A stretch of DNA of 64,000 nt from JAIWNK01 sp964453115. GTDB taxonomy: Bacteria; Chloroflexota; Anaerolineae; Anaerolineales; Anaerolineaceae. The translations under genes and the position numbers were made by a program. Location: the NCBI GenBank assembly GCA_964453115.1, contig CAYVRT010000011.1, positions 1 through 64,000 on the forward strand. Direction: 5' to 3'. The first letter of the stretch is position 1, and every line of letters begins with the position of its first letter. Shown here one piece after another: positions 60,301-64,000 of this stretch. The notes under the pieces are model-generated. The model saw only the letters and a program-made list of their open reading frames with translations. It did no database searches and had not been told where the DNA came from.

Positions 60301-61206
60301 ATGCATAATGATTATGATGTAAAGAATGCCATTTCTGGCGTCCTGGTGGTAGACAAGCCAATTGGTCTAACATCACATGACGTGGTGCAAATCATTCGCA
60401 AAGGAACCCGCATCCGCCGCGCAGGACACACCGGCACCCTTGACCCGCGCGCCTCTGGCGTGTTGGTTGTGCTGCTTGGCCCAGCCGTACGTCTCAGCGA
60501 ATATGTTGCCGCGTCCGACAAGCGCTACCAGGCCGTCCTTGAGCTTGGATCCAGCACCGACACCTATGACGCTGAAGGGCAAATTGTCAACTCGGCTCCC
60601 GTCAATGTCACAGAAGAAGAATTTACCCAGGCCCTTAGCAGCTTTGTTGGCGAAATCACGCAGGTTCCACCACCCTATTCCGCCGTCAAAGTTGGCGGAC
60701 GCAAGGCCTATGAAATGGCTCGTCAAGGCGAAGAAGTAGACCTCGCTCCCCGCACCATCCAGGTTTATAGCCTCGAGTTGCTTGAATGGGATCCACCGGA
60801 AGCTGTAATTGATGTCTATTGCTCTTCTGGCACCTATGTTCGCTCCCTGGCAAACGACCTGGGCGAAAAGCTGGGCTGTGGCGCGCACCTGATCGGTCTA
60901 CGGCGCACAAAAAGTGGCCGTTTTACCCTGCGCGATGCCGTACCATTGCGCAAACTACGCGAATCGTTTGACCTTGGCAACTGGTATCAATACCTTATCC
61001 CTGCTGCCGAGGCATTAAGCGACTGGCCTGCCATTGAATTAAATCACGATCAGGTTGAAGAAGTTCGGCACGGACATCGCGTCCCCGGACATGGCGAAGC
61101 AGGCTTCCGCGTCCGCGGCATCAGCCAACAGGGTGAACTGGTTGCCCTGCTAGAATTTGATGCCGAAACGCACGAATGGCAACCGAAAAAAGTATTCTTC
61201 TCTTAA
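60301..61206 (+). CDS. truB: tRNA pseudouridine-55 synthase TruB
   Basis: 301 aa. GVLVVDKPIGLTSHDVVQ and RRAGHTGTLDPRASGVLVV (with the catalytic Asp) are the TruB hallmarks; CSSGTYVRSLANDLGEKLG follows. It forms pseudouridine 55 in the T loop of tRNAs. It ends 13 bases before ribF. A second ATG is near the start; the upstream one fits GGGG at 60288-60291. Confidence 0.96.
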   Translation: MHNDYDVKNAISGVLVVDKPIGLTSHDVVQIIRKGTRIRRAGHTGTLDPRASGVLVVLLGPAVRLSEYVAASDKRYQAVLELGSSTDTYDAEGQIVNSAPVNVTEEEFTQALSSFVGEITQVPPPYSAVKVGGRKAYEMARQGEEVDLAPRTIQVYSLELLEWDPPEAVIDVYCSSGTYVRSLANDLGEKLGCGAHLIGLRRTKSGRFTLRDAVPLRKLRESFDLGNWYQYLIPAAEALSDWPAIELNHDQVEEVRHGHRVPGHGEAGFRVRGISQQGELVALLEFDAETHEWQPKKVFFS

Positions 61207-61219
61207 GCAAAATTCGCTC

Positions 61220-62152
61220 ATGCGCCACGTACAAACCCTTTCTTCCCTCCCCCTGCACGGCGCATGGGTAACCATCGGTTCATTTGATGGCGTACACCTT
61301 GGGCACCAGGCAATTATTAACAACCTGGTGTCTGCGGCCCATCAGGCTGGAGCGCCAGCTGTCGTTCTCACCTTCTACCCCCACCCAGCTGCAGTATTGC
61401 GCGGTTTGAGCGGCCCATTCTATCTAACCACCCCCGAAGAAAGAGCCAGCCTGATTGGCAAACTTGATGTAGATTGGGTTATCACACTGCCCTTCACACA
61501 ACAACTTGCCCGACTGCAAGCCGAACCATTCATCCAACAACTCAAACAAAGCCTCGATATGTGCTGCTTATGGGTTGGTCATGATTTCGCCCTCGGACAC
61601 AACCGGCACGGTGACATCCAAACCCTGCAAGAAATCAGCATCCACAAAGTACCCTACACGCTACGCGTCATCCCACCTGTTGAAATCGAAGGTCAAATAG
61701 TCTCCTCTACTCTCATCCGTCAGGCACTACAAAATGGACAGGTTGAGCAAGCAGAGCGCTGGCTGGGACGGCCTTATGACCTGAGTGGCACGGTTGTTAC
61801 AGGAAATCAGCGCGGCAGAACCATTGGTTACCCCACCGCAAACATTGAAGTGTGGAGCGAGCGGCTTCTGCCTCGCAATGGTGTTTATGCCACCCTGGCT
61901 TACACACCCCAAGGCTGCTGGCCATCCATCACCAATATCGGATTACGCCCCACTTTTGAACCGCGCGCCCCGCAGATGCGCGTTGAAACCCATCTACTCG
62001 ATTTTGATGGTGACCTGTACGGACAGCCCCTGCGCATCGAGCTTTTGCATTATCTTCGACCCGAAAAACGATTCGACACACCCGGACAACTCATTCAGCA
62101 AATTCAACAAGATTCACTTTCCGCCCGTAAGGTATTTCACAATGCCGCGTGA
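61220..62152 (+). CDS. ribF: bifunctional riboflavin kinase/FAD synthetase
   Basis: 310 aa from ATG 61220; no strong ribosome site. The N-terminal FAD synthetase has TIGSFDGVHLGHQAIINNLV (20 residues) and WVGHDFALGHNRHGD; the C-terminal flavokinase has TVVTGNQRGRTIGYPTANIE (20 residues) and LRPTFEPRAPQMRVETHLLD (20 residues). It converts riboflavin to FMN and FAD. It is the last of the nusA-type run and overlaps the next gene by 11 bases. Confidence 0.95.
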   Translation: MRHVQTLSSLPLHGAWVTIGSFDGVHLGHQAIINNLVSAAHQAGAPAVVLTFYPHPAAVLRGLSGPFYLTTPEERASLIGKLDVDWVITLPFTQQLARLQAEPFIQQLKQSLDMCCLWVGHDFALGHNRHGDIQTLQEISIHKVPYTLRVIPPVEIEGQIVSSTLIRQALQNGQVEQAERWLGRPYDLSGTVVTGNQRGRTIGYPTANIEVWSERLLPRNGVYATLAYTPQGCWPSITNIGLRPTFEPRAPQMRVETHLLDFDGDLYGQPLRIELLHYLRPEKRFDTPGQLIQQIQQDSLSARKVFHNAA

Positions 62153-63587
62153 GAGACAAATCTATCTACTCGACCCCAAGCAACTCAGCCCCGAAACCAT
62201 TGCCGTCACCTTCGCCAAAACCTCTCGTTCCCCTCTATCTTTTCGAGAGATTGCAGCTGAACTAAGCGACACCCAAAGCGCAAATTTCCATCAGAAATGG
62301 GTTGTCGGGTATGGTCATTCCTCTGTTGCCGAACACGCCGTGTTGCACATTGCTGTCGAAAACCTTTCGCGCCTTGCAGTTGAATGCCTCGAATCAAACC
62401 GACTTGCATCCTACACCGAAAAATCCACCCGCTATCAGCAATGGGATGACGACGCATTTTATCAGCCGGCCGAACTACTTGAATATCCAACACTGCACAA
62501 ACACTACCAACAAGCCTGCCAACAATTATTCAACGCCTATACCGTCAGCCTGCAAATTGTTCAACAATGCATCGCAAACGATTGCCCGCCAACAGCAGAA
62601 GAAACCCCCACGGTCTGGGAACGCCGCATACGATCACAGGCAATTGATGTCTGTCGCTTTCTATTACCTGCGGCCTCACTTGCCAATGTCGGCATCACCA
62701 TCAACGCTCGCGCCCTCGAACACGCCATCAGCAAAATGCTCTCTCACCCTTTGCAAGAAGTGCGCAGCCTGGGCGAAGAAATGAAGCGCATCACACAAAC
62801 CGCTGTCCCAACCCTGGTCAAATATGCCGACGCGCTCCCCAACCTTATCCATCTTTCCCAGGTCCTGCCGCCTCAATTCTTGGGTTCCTCAACAACAGAA
62901 ACTCATGATTGGTGTCAATTGATCGAGTACACACCGCAAGCCGAAGATCAAATTCTTGCCGCAGCTCTCTATCGTCACGTCAATATTGACTATACGCAGT
63001 GCAGGCAACAAATTACACTCGCATCTCCTGACCAAAAACGTCAAATTGTGGATGCTCTCGGTTACGAACTTAATAAACACACCGCTCCCATCCGCGAACT
63101 AGAATACGCTTCCTTCACCTTTGATCTATGCATTGACCAAGGCGCTTATTTTGAGCTCAAACGGCATCGCATGATGACCCAAACACCTCAACCGTTTACT
63201 CCCCACCTCGGTTATGCTTTGCCACAACGCATCATCACCGCCGGCTTACAATCTACCTATCAGGCCGCCATGCACATTGCCGCCCAAACATGGGGCGAAA
63301 TTGCTGAAACGCTAGGGCCACATGTCGCCGCCTATTTATTGCCAAATGCATTCAATCGTCGCCTGTTGCTACAAACCAACCTCCGCAGCGCCATTCACCT
63401 CATCAAACTACGCAGCGCACCCAATGCCCACTTCTCTATCCGACGCCTGGCACAACGCATGGCAGAACAAATTGCATCTGTCTGCCCATTGCTATCTCCA
63501 CTTCTCGAATGCAACCCCGAAGAAACCTGGCAGCAAATTCAAAACGACCATTTTGCCTCCCCGCAAATAACTACCCATCCCCAATAA
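62142..63587 (+). CDS. tandem ThyX-like protein (FAD-dependent thymidylate synthase family)
   Basis: 481 aa from ATG 62142, about twice the usual ThyX length. Half 1 (to about 235) has VVGYGHSSVAEHAVLHIAVE (20 residues) and E84-SNRLASYTEKSTRY: the SxxExSxRY part of the ThyX motif is kept, but RHR is replaced by SNR. Half 2 (about 280-470) has ELKRHRMMTQTPQPFTP: RHR (341-343) is kept but the rest is changed. Neither half therefore has a complete RHRxxSxNExSxR. It may be a divergent flavin-dependent enzyme or a real synthase with sites formed across halves. It follows ribF with an 11-base overlap, fitting its need for FAD. Confidence 0.82.
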   Translation: MPRERQIYLLDPKQLSPETIAVTFAKTSRSPLSFREIAAELSDTQSANFHQKWVVGYGHSSVAEHAVLHIAVENLSRLAVECLESNRLASYTEKSTRYQQWDDDAFYQPAELLEYPTLHKHYQQACQQLFNAYTVSLQIVQQCIANDCPPTAEETPTVWERRIRSQAIDVCRFLLPAASLANVGITINARALEHAISKMLSHPLQEVRSLGEEMKRITQTAVPTLVKYADALPNLIHLSQVLPPQFLGSSTTETHDWCQLIEYTPQAEDQILAAALYRHVNIDYTQCRQQITLASPDQKRQIVDALGYELNKHTAPIRELEYASFTFDLCIDQGAYFELKRHRMMTQTPQPFTPHLGYALPQRIITAGLQSTYQAAMHIAAQTWGEIAETLGPHVAAYLLPNAFNRRLLLQTNLRSAIHLIKLRSAPNAHFSIRRLAQRMAEQIASVCPLLSPLLECNPEETWQQIQNDHFASPQITTHPQ

Positions 63588-63597
63588 GGAGCATCCC

Positions 63598-64000
63598 TTG
63601 AAAACCTTCGCCTCCCTATTCTGGAACTTTGAACACCGTCGTTTACGCGCCCTTTGGCGTATTATCCTTCAGGCTTTGCTGTTTGGCATCCTGATGGCCG
63701 TCAGTGCCGGATTTGCCCAATTGGTGCGCACCTTCACCCTGCTTTTGCTACCATCCAATGCAGCAGCAATCACTGCTCGCGTCACAAATCACATTGGCGA
63801 CATCGTTGCCGCCTTTCTTTGCCTCATCATTGCCGCTCATATCCTCGATCGCCGACCCTTTGCCGATTTTGGATTTCACTTCAATCGTCGTTGGTGGATG
63901 GATTTTGGTTTCGGCCTGGCCCTCGGCGCATTGTTAATGTTGATTATCTTTCTTGTTGAACAAGCTCTGGGATGGATCAAAATCACCAATAATTTCTTCA
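63598..64000 (+). CDS. CPBP-type intramembrane protease-like protein, N-terminal part
   Basis: The gene runs off the right edge (134 codons seen). Its start is TTG 63598 with AAGGAG 7 bases upstream, 10 bases after the ThyX-like gene. The visible part has a hydrophobic helix (about 20-45), another at 65-82, then DRRPFADFGFHFNRRWWMDF (20 residues) and a third helix. The DRRPxxDFGF...WW pattern introduces the CPBP (CAAX protease/bacteriocin-processing) family. The catalytic EExxxR and HxxxN motifs would lie beyond the window. Confidence 0.75.
   Translation, partial: MKTFASLFWNFEHRRLRALWRIILQALLFGILMAVSAGFAQLVRTFTLLLLPSNAAAITARVTNHIGDIVAAFLCLIIAAHILDRRPFADFGFHFNRRWWMDFGFGLALGALLMLIIFLVEQALGWIKITNNFF

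Noticed and set aside
1..64000. CRISPR arrays, insertion sequences, prophage or toxin-antitoxin modules
   Set aside because: No regularly spaced repeats, transposase or integrase motifs, phage structural genes or typical antitoxin pairs were seen.

Overview
The window reads as a chromosomal segment of a bacterium with about 50% GC, most likely a member of the Chloroflexota (Anaerolineae-like). This is an inference from gene content: a serine hydroxymethyltransferase fused to glycine-cleavage T protein, a tandem ThyX-like protein, an FHA/FHA/SEDS-PBP wall-growth cluster, CpaF, a TyrRS of the TyrZ type, and a nusA-ylxR-infB-rbfA-nrnA-truB-ribF operon. No phage, insertion sequence, CRISPR array or rRNA was seen. 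There is one tRNA (Met, CAU). Gene density is very high and no gene-free stretch exceeds about 320 bases.

Layout. 1-2.7 kb: the start of gpmA (minus, cut by the window edge), a UgpC/MsmK-type sugar ABC ATPase, a GT2 glycosyltransferase and a cyclophilin. 2.8-5.4 kb: a secreted GEVED-domain surface protein broken by one in-frame TAA. 5.4-9.3 kb: a minus-strand PadR/ABC ATPase/FtsX-type permease operon. 9.5-12.6 kb: an S24-peptidase-like protein without a recognisable HTH, coupled to a DUF4139 protein. 12.7-15.3 kb: a PadR-led redox operon (NapH-like ferredoxin, tandem flavodoxin-fold protein). 15.3-16.2 kb: tRNA-Met and radC (minus). 16.3-26.9 kb: a long plus-strand run with a zinc-ribbon membrane protein, PfkB kinase, parA, parB, amidohydrolase, two histidine kinases, an OmpR regulator, a small protein, CpaF, a double-XRE regulator and a TPR protein. 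26.9-32.2 kb: GNAT, AhpD-like, then minus-strand DUF554, PduO-type adenosyltransferase, an alkyltransferase-like protein, a hypothetical, a family-5 solute-binding protein and secG. 32.2-38.6 kb: PHP protein, EbsC/YbaK, two FHA proteins, mtnP, and a SEDS (RodA/FtsW)-PBP fusion whose transpeptidase motifs are lost. 38.6-45.8 kb: tyrS; a glutaredoxin-like protein; and a minus-strand M29 peptidase/subtilase/ECF sigma/DegV/small membrane protein operon. 46-54.4 kb: alpha/beta hydrolase, the GlyA-GcvT fusion, an aminotransferase, a solute-binding protein without a signal peptide, and a TGS-uridine-kinase-type protein. 54.7-64 kb: the nusA-to-ribF translation operon, a tandem ThyX-like gene and the start of a CPBP protease-like membrane protein.

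The most interesting points are the SEDS-PBP fusion with all three penicillin-binding catalytic motifs replaced, next to FHA genes as in the actinobacterial fhaA-fhaB-rodA-pbpA locus; the tandem ThyX-like protein whose signature motif is divided between its two halves; the GlyA-GcvT fusion with a large unexplained linker; the GEVED gene interrupted by a single likely CAA-to-TAA change; the S24-type protein lacking a DNA-binding domain; and the genome style, in which five of six convergent gene pairs share or abut stop codons and several genes appear to start without a leader. Good sigma70-type promoters (TTGACA-like, 17-bp spacer, TATAAT-like) are visible at many operon heads.
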